Part shown: positions 31,456 through 42,000 of the stretch, one piece after another
How positions within the stretch are numbered: position 1 is the first letter of the stretch
Layout of the letters: each line of letters begins with the position of its first letter
NCBI RefSeq assembly: GCF_900142845.1
Contig: NZ_FSRU01000001.1
Location: 620,001-684,000 of the forward strand
Length of the DNA: 64,000 nt
Reading direction: 5' to 3'
From: Paraburkholderia phenazinium
GTDB taxonomy: Bacteria; Pseudomonadota; Gammaproteobacteria; Burkholderiales; Burkholderiaceae
Position numbers and translations under genes: made by a program
Notes under the pieces: generated by a model
The model's input: the letters and a program-made list of their open reading frames with translations, nothing else
Told to the model about the DNA's origin: nothing
Database searches by the model: none

Positions 31456-32361
31456 TTAGTCGGATGCGTCCTCGGCCACGACCTCTTCGGGACTATCGAA
31501 CAGACCCGAGTCGACAACAGGAACTTCGACAGGCGGCAGACCGACGAGGAACAGGGTCATCTCGCGCGTCGCGCTCACGCTCAGCGCTTCGTCCGACTCA
31601 ACCTCCAGTGCGCTTAAATAGCTGATCGCTTGCCCGTGTGCCATCCCATCGCCTTCAAGGACCACAAGCAAACGGCGCCCGCGCGGATCGGAGGAGTGCC
31701 ACGCGGCGCCGGGCTGTAGCCTGATCATTTCCATCCAGACGCCTCGCTCCGAGAACGCACCCATAAACTTACGGTCGACGCCGCGCTGCCCGCCGAGCGG
31801 GAGCCAATTGCAGGATTGTGGGTCGACGACAATGACTTTTTTGTAGCGGGGGTGGGGATATCGCAACTTCGAACCGAACACGTGCTCCCATATCGCACTT
31901 AGCGCCCAGTCTTTTTTTCCATTCGGTTTGCGGTAGAACGCCCCTTCAAATTGGCCGATCTCCGCAAGTTCATCCCGGGCCTTGCGGCGCTGTTCGATAC
32001 TCATGAACCCATAGCCCGATGCTCCGCCAAACTGCAGAACGAGTTGCCGGCGTTCTCCGGGCAACGCATTGCCAAGCGGGTCCTCTTGTGGTCCGTAGGC
32101 GAGCCCTTCGGGGAAGTAGCCAATCTCGTTCTCGCGAAGTACGCCGGCGCGACCGAGATTCATGTCGCCGCGAAGGGGAAGACGAATCTGATCGAAGTTG
32201 TGCCGATGGACCGGCATTGAAAAGTCACCGTCCTGCCTGCCGACGATGTACATGAAATTGTCCGGCGAATCGGGTTCGCCGCTAAGAAGATGCTTGAACA
32301 GCACCACGCCGAGCGGGTGGTCGTTCATCCAGTTGCTATCGTCAAACGGTACTATCTTCAT
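31456..32361 (-). CDS. Cupin-domain protein (two cupin-like halves)
   Basis: A 301-residue protein with an N-terminal cupin around MPVHRHNFDQIRLPLRG (candidate metal histidines) and a C-terminal cupin-like segment around GAAWHSSDPRGRRLLVVLEG. The second half has only one obvious histidine, so it may not bind metal. I do not recognise a precise family. It could be a dioxygenase-like or isomerase-like enzyme, or a sensor of the imported compound. It is transcribed between the MFS gene at 32405 and the GlcG-like gene, probably in one operon. Confidence 0.7.
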   Translation of the reverse strand: MKIVPFDDSNWMNDHPLGVVLFKHLLSGEPDSPDNFMYIVGRQDGDFSMPVHRHNFDQIRLPLRGDMNLGRAGVLRENEIGYFPEGLAYGPQEDPLGNALPGERRQLVLQFGGASGYGFMSIEQRRKARDELAEIGQFEGAFYRKPNGKKDWALSAIWEHVFGSKLRYPHPRYKKVIVVDPQSCNWLPLGGQRGVDRKFMGAFSERGVWMEMIRLQPGAAWHSSDPRGRRLLVVLEGDGMAHGQAISYLSALEVESDEALSVSATREMTLFLVGLPPVEVPVVDSGLFDSPEEVVAEDASD

Positions 32362-32404
32362 CGTATGCTCTGCCTTTAGTTACGTAATGATCTGTCGCGT
32401 TGCA

Positions 32405-33760
32405 TCAGGTCAGCTTGTGCGCCGCTTCCGTCACGTTCAGGGGTTTGCGCGAGCGCGGTTGCAAGACAAGGAATCCCATCGTCAATGCCGCAGCGGCAGC
32501 GCCGAGCGACGTCATACCTGCGATGATGAACAGGGACGGTGCGCCGATGCCCGCGCCAAGCAGCATGCCGCCCAGCAGCGGTCCGACGATCGCGCCCACG
32601 CGCCCGGCCGCCATCGAGCAACCCACACCCGTTGCCCGCAAAAAGGTCTCGTAGAAGCTTGCCGCCAGGGCCACCGTGCACAGTTGCGCGCCAAAGCTGA
32701 AGAGCCCCGCCAGGAAGGCGGCTACGCAGAGCGACAAGCCCGAATGCACGGCATAGCCGATCGACGCAATGGCTGCTGCGCCCGCACCGTACGCACAACC
32801 AATCACGATCGCCGGGCCGAAGCGGTCCGCGAGGCGACCTAGCGCTGTGCTGCCGAGGATGCCGCCAAGATTCAGCATGGAAACCGCGATGACCGCGCTT
32901 TCGATGCCGAGTCCGTTGCGCCGCGCCACCATCGGAATCCAGTTGATCAGCAGGTACAACATGAACATGCTCAGGAAGGTCGTGATCCAGAGCAGGATCG
33001 TGCCGGGCGCACGGCCCTCGGTCAGCAAGCTCGCGACAGACGATCGACCATGTGCGGTCGCGCCGACTTCGCCGTTCCACAGATCGGCACACCCCATCCG
33101 CGTCAGAATGCGGGTAATCGCCGCGTGATCTCCACGCAACGCGAGAAAACGGGCGGACTCCGGAACGAAGAAGGCGAACAGCGGCAGAATCAGGAGCGAA
33201 AATGCCGCTCCAACCGTGAAGACGCTGGTCCAGCCGAACGCCGGAATGAGCTTGGCCGAAACCAGTCCGCCAATTACCGCGCCGAACGGGAAGCCGCAGA
33301 ACATCAGTGCGACGAGCGTGGCCCGGCGCGCCGCAGGGGAATATTCCGAGGCCAACGAAATGAAATTTGGCATCGCTCCGCCGAGGCCGACACCGGTAAA
33401 AAAGAGCGCGGCGACGAGTGTCGCAACGGATGTCGAGAACGGCGTTAAAAACGAGCCTATCGCCACCAGTAAGACTGCGCACAGCAACGTCCACTTTCGG
33501 CCGAGCCGGTCGCCCGCCCGGCCGAAGACCACTGCGCCGATCAGTCCGCCCAAAAGTCCTGCGCTGAATACCATGCCGATCACAGCGGGCTGAATGTGCC
33601 ACGCGCTGACGATTTCGGGGGCAACGAACGCTATCGACTGCATATCGAAACCGTCCATCATGGCGACGAGCGCGCAAAATCCGATGACGACTCGTTGAAG
33701 GCGGCTGACGGTCCTCGAGTCGATGATCGCCTCCAGATCAAGCGTTTTGTTCAGGTTCAC
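32405..33760 (-). CDS. MFS transporter, AAHS family (paralogue of 27694 gene)
   Basis: A 451-residue carrier with the same signatures as its neighbour: ALVAMMDGFDMQSIAFVAPE in helix 1 and FGRAGDRLGRKWTL in loop 2-3. The start GTG at 33760 (MNLNKTLDLEA) follows AGGAGGACAT and is preferred; the frame is open to 33787. It is the first gene of the minus-strand block and faces the LysR gene across 494 bases. Two paralogous carriers in one block suggest two related substrates, or uptake plus efflux. Confidence 0.87.
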   Translation of the reverse strand: MNLNKTLDLEAIIDSRTVSRLQRVVIGFCALVAMMDGFDMQSIAFVAPEIVSAWHIQPAVIGMVFSAGLLGGLIGAVVFGRAGDRLGRKWTLLCAVLLVAIGSFLTPFSTSVATLVAALFFTGVGLGGAMPNFISLASEYSPAARRATLVALMFCGFPFGAVIGGLVSAKLIPAFGWTSVFTVGAAFSLLILPLFAFFVPESARFLALRGDHAAITRILTRMGCADLWNGEVGATAHGRSSVASLLTEGRAPGTILLWITTFLSMFMLYLLINWIPMVARRNGLGIESAVIAVSMLNLGGILGSTALGRLADRFGPAIVIGCAYGAGAAAIASIGYAVHSGLSLCVAAFLAGLFSFGAQLCTVALAASFYETFLRATGVGCSMAAGRVGAIVGPLLGGMLLGAGIGAPSLFIIAGMTSLGAAAAALTMGFLVLQPRSRKPLNVTEAAHKLT

Positions 33761-34049
33761 ATGTCCTCCTATTTTTGGCGCGAGCACCCGCTAAACGTGG
33801 CACTCGCGTCATTCATGCATCTATTCGACAGACAGGGTCGCGCCGCCAAGGCGTCGAACGGCAATGCCGGATTCCCATCTCCCAACCGGCACCAACATCG
33901 GATACCTAAATGTTTGTACCTGGGTTCTGTCTTAACACGGGTGGCTGTGCAAGCACCCATGTTCCACGCGATGCGCGGATCGTTCGACATTAGTCACGTC
34001 ATGCATGTTTGTCTCGGTTTGTAGTTTTGTCCGTGGCTCGAGCTATACG

Positions 34050-34109
34050 GGTTAACCGTTATCTGGTCACACCGTGACGGTGTGCGTATAGTTCACTGAA
34101 TATAGTTCA
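34050..34109. promoter_or_regulatory. Divergent control region with inverted and direct repeats
   Basis: The 494-base gap between the AAHS carrier and the LysR gene has no open reading frame worth calling. It contains GGTTAACC (34050-34057), an inverted repeat CACACCG-TGA-CGGTGTG (34068-34084) and the direct repeat TATAGTTCA at 34087-34095 and 34101-34109, 14 bases apart. These are candidate binding sites for the adjacent LysR or GntR regulator. Confidence 0.45.
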
Positions 34110-34254
34110 TCGAAACATGAAGGTTGGCCTCGCAGTAGATCTCCGTATTACAGATCGTTTCGTTCCGCCATGACCCGTCTCCAACGGTGGGGCCAGTGTA
34201 GGGAGCCCAACCGCGGCTGTCCATGCAGGGGACTACATTTCTAATATTGACGAC

Positions 34255-35187
34255 ATGAATATCTATTCCGTCGATCTCAATCTCCTCAAGGTGTTCGAGG
34301 CGATCTATGTCGAGCGCAGCGTGAGCCGCGCAGCGATTCGGCTAGGACTGACCCAACCGTCAGTCAGCCACGGACTCATGCGTCTGCGCTCGCTATTCGG
34401 CGATCCTCTGTTTGTGAGGTTGAACGGAGGGGTTGAACCTACGGTAGCGGCTACCCGTATTGCACCGTCGATACAGCAGGCGATGCGCAACCTGCAGGTG
34501 ACCCTCGACGAAGGGTCGCGCTTCGATCCCAGCAGCGGCCGCCGCACCTTTCTCATTCACATGAGCGATTTCGGCGAAGTCGTCTTTCTGCCGCCGTTGA
34601 TGCGTGAACTGAAAGCACGGGCGCCGGGCATTCGCATCGAGACCTGCCAGTTGGACGGCATCGAGCTGACCCACGCGCTGGAAAGCGGGCAGATCGATTT
34701 CGCGTTAGGCCATCTGCCGATGCTGGCCGATCAGTTCCAGTCCGAATATCTGTTTGCCGAGGAGTACGGGATTCTCGCGCCATCGTCGGGGGCGCCTGAC
34801 GCGCCGTTCGACGCTGCTTCCGATCAGTCGGAGTTCGTCGTCGTTACGTCGCATCCGGAAACGCTGAAGATTCTTGTCGCACATGGGTTGCAGGACCGCG
34901 TGCGGCTGTCGGTTCCGCACTTCATGGTTCTGCCGGCGATTTTCGCGGCGACAGGGTTTGCCGCGGTGGTGCCGCACTACGTCAGCGAAGTATTCGACAA
35001 GATCGATCAGAAGCATGCATACCGCTATTCGACGCTCTCGGGCTCACGTCATGAGATGAAGATCAGCGTGTACTGGTTTCGCCGCTATTCAACCGACCCC
35101 GGCAACATCTGGTTGCGCGACCTGATGATCGAACTGTTCAAAACGTCCACCCGAGCGCGCAAAGGACAGATGCGATCGGTGCGGTAA
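34255..35187 (+). CDS. LysR-family transcriptional regulator
   Basis: A 310-residue regulator. The N-terminal helix-turn-helix is LLKVFEAIYVERSVSRAAIR through LTQPSVSHGLMRLRSLFGD, followed by an effector-binding domain with two lobes. It resembles the NodD/PcaQ-like branch that begins DLNLLKVFEA. It is transcribed away from the carrier block, the classic LysR arrangement, and so probably activates that block in response to the transported compound. The GntR gene follows 36 bases downstream. Confidence 0.88.
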   Translation: MNIYSVDLNLLKVFEAIYVERSVSRAAIRLGLTQPSVSHGLMRLRSLFGDPLFVRLNGGVEPTVAATRIAPSIQQAMRNLQVTLDEGSRFDPSSGRRTFLIHMSDFGEVVFLPPLMRELKARAPGIRIETCQLDGIELTHALESGQIDFALGHLPMLADQFQSEYLFAEEYGILAPSSGAPDAPFDAASDQSEFVVVTSHPETLKILVAHGLQDRVRLSVPHFMVLPAIFAATGFAAVVPHYVSEVFDKIDQKHAYRYSTLSGSRHEMKISVYWFRRYSTDPGNIWLRDLMIELFKTSTRARKGQMRSVR

Positions 35188-35223
35188 GAGAGATACCCAT
35201 ACCAATTTAGTGAAGGAGAGCTT

Positions 35224-36030
35224 ATGAACGACTCGCCTGAAAAACTCTGGCAACCCTCGATGCTCCCGGAGCGCGGCGACGCTGCTGAGCAGGTCATGGA
35301 AGATATCCGGCGACGTATTCTCGGAGGGCAGTTAGCACGCGGCGAGAAATTGCCTTCCGAGAGGCAATTGGCCGAAGGTTACGGCGTAAGCGTTTCCACG
35401 ATCCGCGAGGTGAAGCGCGCACTCCTTAAGGCGGGGCTCATTGAGATCAAGCAGGGCAAGGGAGCGTACGTCACCGCGTCAACTGAGGAACTGATTGCCA
35501 CGTCGCTCAACTCGATGATCGAGCTGGAGCGGATCGGCATTGTGCAGGTGCTAGGCGTTCACGGTGCATTGAATGGCTACGCAGCCGAACTGGCGGCGAC
35601 AAAGGCGACCCGGGAAGACGTTAGCGCCATGCGTAAGTCATTGGCTGAAATCGACCACAGCGTTAGTCCGGAGGCCATTGCGGAAGGACTGATACGGTTT
35701 CTCAATGCACTGGTGGCCGCATCCGGCAATCCTTTGCTGATAGCGCTTTGCCGGTTTCTGGCGAGTGTGCAGATCGGCCTGGTGAAGGAGATCCAGGGGC
35801 GGCGATTCGAAGCCTGGCGCAAAACGGCTGCACGTCTCGCCAACGAGCGGCAGCGTCTGGTCGATGCAATCGAACTGGGGGACACAGAGGGCGCGCGTGC
35901 CGCGGCGCGCGCTTACCACGAACGCTCCATGAAGGTGATCACCGCCCTGCCGAGCGCTAATACACCCCAGGTGTCCGACGTCGCACTCTCGACATTGTTT
36001 GTGTCGCTGTTGAAACACCAGTCTCAGTGA
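35224..36030 (+). CDS. GntR-family regulator, FadR subfamily
   Basis: A 268-residue regulator with an N-terminal winged helix (AEQVMEDIRRRILGGQLARG, LPSERQLAEGYGVSVSTIRE) and an all-helical C-terminal ligand domain of the FCD type. Regulators of this group usually bind carboxylic acids. It is probably co-transcribed with the LysR gene. Its stop is only 15 bases from the end of the convergent NRPS-PKS gene, with no clear terminator between them. It could regulate either neighbouring unit. Confidence 0.88.
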   Translation: MNDSPEKLWQPSMLPERGDAAEQVMEDIRRRILGGQLARGEKLPSERQLAEGYGVSVSTIREVKRALLKAGLIEIKQGKGAYVTASTEELIATSLNSMIELERIGIVQVLGVHGALNGYAAELAATKATREDVSAMRKSLAEIDHSVSPEAIAEGLIRFLNALVAASGNPLLIALCRFLASVQIGLVKEIQGRRFEAWRKTAARLANERQRLVDAIELGDTEGARAAARAYHERSMKVITALPSANTPQVSDVALSTLFVSLLKHQSQ

Positions 36031-36045
36031 TGTGCCTCGCGACTG

Positions 36046-39000
36046 TCACTGAGTCACCTCGACGCACGGACCCACCGATGCCGTCGCACGGTGTCGCAGC
36101 CATCGCTCCAGATGCCGAACGATTGCAACGACATTCTCCCTGCCCATAATACTGTGATGATCGCCCGGCACGTAGATCACTTCCAGTTCATCGACCAGCG
36201 CGCCCCAACCAAGGTCGGGTTCGGCGAACTGCCGTGAGAAACCGTCATCGCCGCAGCAAAGCAGCACGCGCCCCGCATAGGGCGCCGGACGGTAGCTCCG
36301 CAGCGCTTCGTCGTTCGCATCGGTCACGGACAGCAGCGTGCGCAACTGCCGGTCACCCGTGCCCGGTGGTAGCAATCCCTGCTTCATGGCAGCCTCCAGC
36401 ACACGTGATCCATGCGCGTCTACGGCGACGTCACGCAAGCCGTCCCAATCGAAAGAGAGCGTGGGCATCAGGATGCCAAGCATCACGGCGTCGTCGCTCA
36501 GCCACTGTCGGGTCGCCATCTTGCCGTACGTACCATTGCGATAGAGCGGGCGAGCGCTGGCATTTTGCGCGCGTGCGTCAAGCAACGCCAACAGTTCGAT
36601 GTACTCGTCCCGGTGCCTGAGTTGCTGGGCCATTTCATAGGCAATGCACCCACCCATCGAATGCCCCACCAGTCGATAGGGCCCATGCGGCTGCACGGAT
36701 TTCATCAAGTCGATGTAGTCGGATGCCATCGCTTCGATGCGCCGCAATGGCGCCGATTCCCCTTGCAGGCCACCCGCCTGGATGCCATAGACAGGCTGTT
36801 CGGCGCTCAGGCTACGCGTCAGTTCGGCATAGTTGGTGGTGTGTCCGCCATAGGGATGGATACAAAATATCGGCGTGGACGATCCCGAGGTTCGCATGCC
36901 GACCAGCTGATGACTGCGTGGTGTCCGGACGGTCCGCAAAGAGGCAGCGAGCGCCTCGACCGTCGGGCTTTCCAGCAAGGCCGCAGCAGAGAGTTGATGG
37001 CCGAAAATCTGCTCCACCTGCAAGATGACGCTCAGCGCGGAAAGCGAACTTCCTCCGAGCTCGAAGAAGTTGTCGTTGAGCGCGATGGACGATACGCCTA
37101 ACACTTCCTCGAACACCTTGATTAATTGGGATTCCACAGCATCGCGTTGAACCATGATGGATGGATGCCGGTCTCGCGTATCGGCTGGGAGTATGGGGTT
37201 CTCAGGACGATCCGCCACCTCAGGCAAGGTTCCCCGTGCCGGCGCTTGTGTGCGTTCTTGCGGCCAGAACCGCCGCTTCTCAAACGGATAACCCGGCAAT
37301 GCCGCGCGACCGCGCGGCGCGCCTTCATGCAGCTTCTCCCAGGCCGGAACCGCGCCGGCGACCCAAAGCCGCCCAAGGCCCATTGCCAGTGCGCCACGGT
37401 CGGACCACCCAGGCGCGTTGGAGAGCGTCGGCGCTGCCACCCGGACATGCGCGCCGTTCGGATGTCGCCGGATAATGGAAGTGAAGGTCTGCCCTGGACC
37501 CACCTCAAGGAACATGGGGTCCGCTGCCTGCAGCAGGGTCTCCAGTCCCTCGGCAAACCGAACCGTTTCGCGCATATGACGCACCCAGTGGGCCGGATCG
37601 GTTGCCTGCTCATGCGTGACCCACGAGCCCGTCACGTTCGTGACGTACGGAATACGCGGCACTCGCAACTCGACTTCACTGACAATCGTCCTGAACTGTT
37701 CGAGGATCGGGTCGAGCGTGGCGGAATGAAACGCGTGCGAGGTCGCCACACGTCGGCAGTGCAAGCCGGCGTTTTCCAGGCGGATCTGAACCGCTTCGAT
37801 TTGCGCGTTTGTTCCTGCTAGCACGCACGAACGCGGCGCGTTGACAACCGCCAGATCCACGCCGCTGCTGACGAACGGCGCGACCTCTGCCACCGACGCC
37901 TCCACGGCCAACATCGCTCCGCTGGGCAGTTGTTGCACCAGTTGTCCGCGTGCGGCAACCAACTTGAGCGCGTCTGCCAACGACATGACGTCGGCGAGAC
38001 ATGCAGCGACGTATTCGCCGAGACTGTGTCCCATCATCGCACTTGGGCGAATGCCCCAATGCGCCAGTTGCTGAGCCAATGCATACTCCACGACGAACAA
38101 CGCCGGCTGCGTGATGGACGTTTGCATCAGGCGTTGCTGCGCGTCGCCTGTTTCATCCGGTAGCGGATACAGTACCGTGCGGATGTCGAGATCCATCAGG
38201 GGTCGCAGAAGCCGGGCGCAACGATCGACACAATCGCGGAACACCGCTTCCGACTCGTAAAGATCGCGGCCCATGTCGACCTGCTGGAGACCCTGACCGG
38301 GGAAGATGAAGGTGATGCGTGCCTCGGCTGCGCACACACCCGTGCTGCTGCGTCCGGATGGTAGGGATGTCAAAGCATCGACGGCGCCGGATACGCTGTC
38401 GCACACCACAACGCGCCGGTGGCGAAACGGCGTGCGTCCCACCTGGAGCGTGTAGGCGACATCGGTCAGATTCGCGTCGGAATGGCTTTGCAGGTGACGG
38501 GCGAGATTGTCCGTCATCGCATTCAATGCAGGCTCGGATTTCGCAGACAACGCGAGTATCTGAAACGACGATTGATCGCGCTGAGCTGGGTTATGGCGTG
38601 GCGCCGCCTCTAGGATCACGTGCGCATTGGTGCCGCCGATTCCGAACGAGCTGACAGCCGCGCGCCGGGGCGAAGCGGTGGTGGGCCAGTCGCTCAAGGT
38701 ATCGTTGACCCAGAACGGGCTGCTCGCAAGATCGAGCTTGGGATTGGGCGACTGGAAATGCAGGGTCGCCGGAATCTTGCCGTGATGCAGCGACAACGCG
38801 GCTTTGATCAGGCCGGTGACACCGGCCGCGGCGTCGAGGTGACCGACATTCGACTTCACCGATCCGAGCACACAGAATTGCCGCGCGTCCGTGTAGCGGC
38901 GCCAGGTCTGGGTTAGCGCACCGACCTCGATGGGGTCCCCAAGCGGCGTTGCCGTACCGTGAGCCTCGACGAATCCGATGCTGGCAGGATTCACCTTGGC

Positions 39001-42000
39001 GCGCTGAAGCGCCCGCTCGATCACTTCGGCCTGGCCCTCCGTGCCTGGTGCAGTGAAGCCCACTTTGGCGTTGCCATCGTTGTTGATGGCCGATCCCTTG
39101 ATGACTGCCCAGACATGATCGCCGTCCGCCAGTGCAGCAGACAGGCGCTTCAGGACCACAATGGCGCCGCCGCTGCCGCGTACCGTGCCCTGCGCACGCG
39201 CGTCGAACGGACGGCAGCGTCCATCGGCTGCGAGGATGTGGCCTTCCTGATGCAGGTAACCGCTGCCATGCGGCACCTCGATCGAGACGCCCCCGGCCAG
39301 TGCGATGTCGCATTCGCCCAGCATCAGTTGCTGACAAGCCAGATGGACGGCGACGAGCGAGGTCGAGCACGCGGTTTGTACGGTCAAGGCGGGACCGCGC
39401 AAGTTGAGCTTGTAGGCGAGACGCGTGGAGAGAAAGTCCTTCTCGTTCAGGATGGTGGTCTGAAACAGCTCCGCAGCGCTTTGCGGATTGGTGTCCAGGT
39501 AATGAAGCAGATAGCCGGACCGTCCTGTTCCGCCGAACACACCGATCGTGCCGGCATAGTCCGGGTTGGCATAACCCGCGTGTTCGAGCGCGTGCCAGCC
39601 GGTTTCGAGGAAGAGGCGCTGCTGCGGGTCCATCAACAGGGCTTCTTTCGGCGGGTAACCGAAAAAGGCGGCGTCGAATTTTTCCACGTCGTCGAGCACA
39701 CCCTTGCGTTTGACGTAGCGCGGATCGCTCAGCAGGGCGGTATCGACGCCTGCTGCAAGCAACTCCTCGTCGCTCAAGTCCTTGACCGATTCGATACCGG
39801 CAACGAGATTGCGCCAGAAGTCCGCGACGTTCGCCGCGCCCGGAAACCGGCCGGCCATGCCGATGATGGCAACGTCCGTGTCCACGGTTTGAACGGCCGA
39901 GGCAGGCGACGCTTCTCGCGCTGGTTGAACCACATGTGTCCGCGAGACAGATTCGCTTTGTTCCTGCGATGAGTCACGCAGATAGTCCGCCAACGTGCGG
40001 ATGTTCGGAAAGCGGAACAGATCCATCGTCGCTACGCTACGCCCCAATACTTTTTCCAGCTCCATTTCGACGCGCACGAGATCGAGCGAATGACCGCCGA
40101 CCTCGAAGAAGTTGTCGTCGATGCCTACGGCTTGCAGTTGCAGAACCGTTTTCCACACATCGGCAATCTGCTGCTCGAGCGTATCGCGCGGCGCGAGCAT
40201 ATCTTGCGTGGCTACGCGCTCGCCTGGATCGGGCAATGCGGCCCGGTCGATCTTGCCGTTCGGCGTCAACGGCCATGCGTCGAGTAGCATGATCGCCGAC
40301 GGGACCATGAACTCCGGCAGTTTTCCTTGCGCATGGGTGCGGATGTCGTTGGCCGTCGTGGCGCTCGCGTCGTGCGCAATCGCATAGGCCAGCAGCGACG
40401 GCGCATTGCCCGCCGTGCCGCGCGCAATCACCAGCGCTTCGCGCACGCCGGCACACCCGGTTATCACGGCCTCGACTTCGCCCAACTCAATCCGGAAGCC
40501 GCGAATCTTCACCTGGTGATCGAGACGCCCCAGATACTCCAGCGTGCCGTCGGGCAGATAACGGGCAAGGTCCCCCGTCTTGTACATGCGCGAGTCCGAA
40601 CCCTCAAACGGATTGGCGACAAAGCGTTCGGCCGTGAGGTCAGGGCGGTTCAGATAACCACGCGCCAAACCGACGCCTGCGATATGAATCTCACCCGCTA
40701 TGCCGACCGGTACTTGCTGCAAGTGCGCATCGAGCAGATAGATCTTCGTGTTTGCAATAGGGCGTCCGAGCGAGACGCGTTTCGTATCTGCCGGCAGATG
40801 AGCCATGGTCGCGCAGACCGTTGCTTCGGTCGGCCCGTAGGCGTTCAGAAAGCGGCGCCCGTGGGCCCATCGTTTGACGATCTCAAGACTGCATGCTTCG
40901 CCTGCCGCTGCGACAGTGCGCAGGGTCGGCACGTCTTCCGGCTGCAACAAGGCCAGCACCGATGGCGGCAGTGTGATCACCGTGACCGCGTGGCGGGCGA
41001 TCGTGTTGATCAGGGCGGAACCGGGCATGACGTCCGCTTTCGGCGCGAGGCAAAGCGCAGCACCCGCGCACAACGCTGTGAATATCTCCGAGACGGAGGC
41101 GTCGAAGCTAGGCGACGCAAACTGCAGGACCCGGCTACTCGGGCCGATCTCGAACGCGCTGATCTGCGCCTGCACCATGTTCGACAACCCGTAGTGCTCC
41201 AGCATCACACCCTTCGGACGCCCAGTGGAGCCGGAGGTGTAAATGACGTATGCGAGGTCCGTCGGCTTCGACGGCGAGTCCAGATTGTGTGCGGACTCGG
41301 CTGCGATGTCTGCCGCGTGCGCATCGACGCACACCCTTCGCACATTTGCACCCGGCGCCAGCGTGGCGGAACGCCGATGCGTAAGCAGCAACGTCAGGCC
41401 CGAATTGTCCTGCATGTACGCGAGACGCTCCGCGGGATACGCGGGATCGAGCGGCAGGTAGGCGCCTCCCGCCTTCAATACGGCGAGGATGCCCACCACG
41501 AGTTCCGGGCTGCGCTCCATGCTCACACCCACCGGCTGTCCCGGCTTCAAGCCATGATGGTGCAGATAGTGGGCAAGCCGGTTGGCGCGCTCGTTGAGCT
41601 CCGCATAGGAGATGGCCCCCGCTTCGTGCAATAGCGCGACGGCTTGCGGCATCTGCTCTGCCAGTCCTTCGAAGAGCCGATGCACGGGGGTCTGCAGGAA
41701 CGGCGTTTCGGTAGCGTTGCAGACCGCGTAACGAGTGCGCTCTTGCGTGGTTAGCATCGACAGGTGCTGAAGCTTTTCTAGCGGCGTGCGGACGGCGCTC
41801 GCGATTAGCGCCTGGTAATGATCGACCAGATATCCGATGCTCTCAGCGTCCCAAAGCGCGGTGTTGTACCAGCACACGGCGCGTAGCCGGCCGTCGACCT
41901 CTTCGACCACGAAGTCGAGATCGAATTTGACGCCGTGCTGTTCCAGCGGATACGACTCCAAGGGTAGGCCAGCCAGCTCGAGCGAGGCGCCGCCCAGGCC

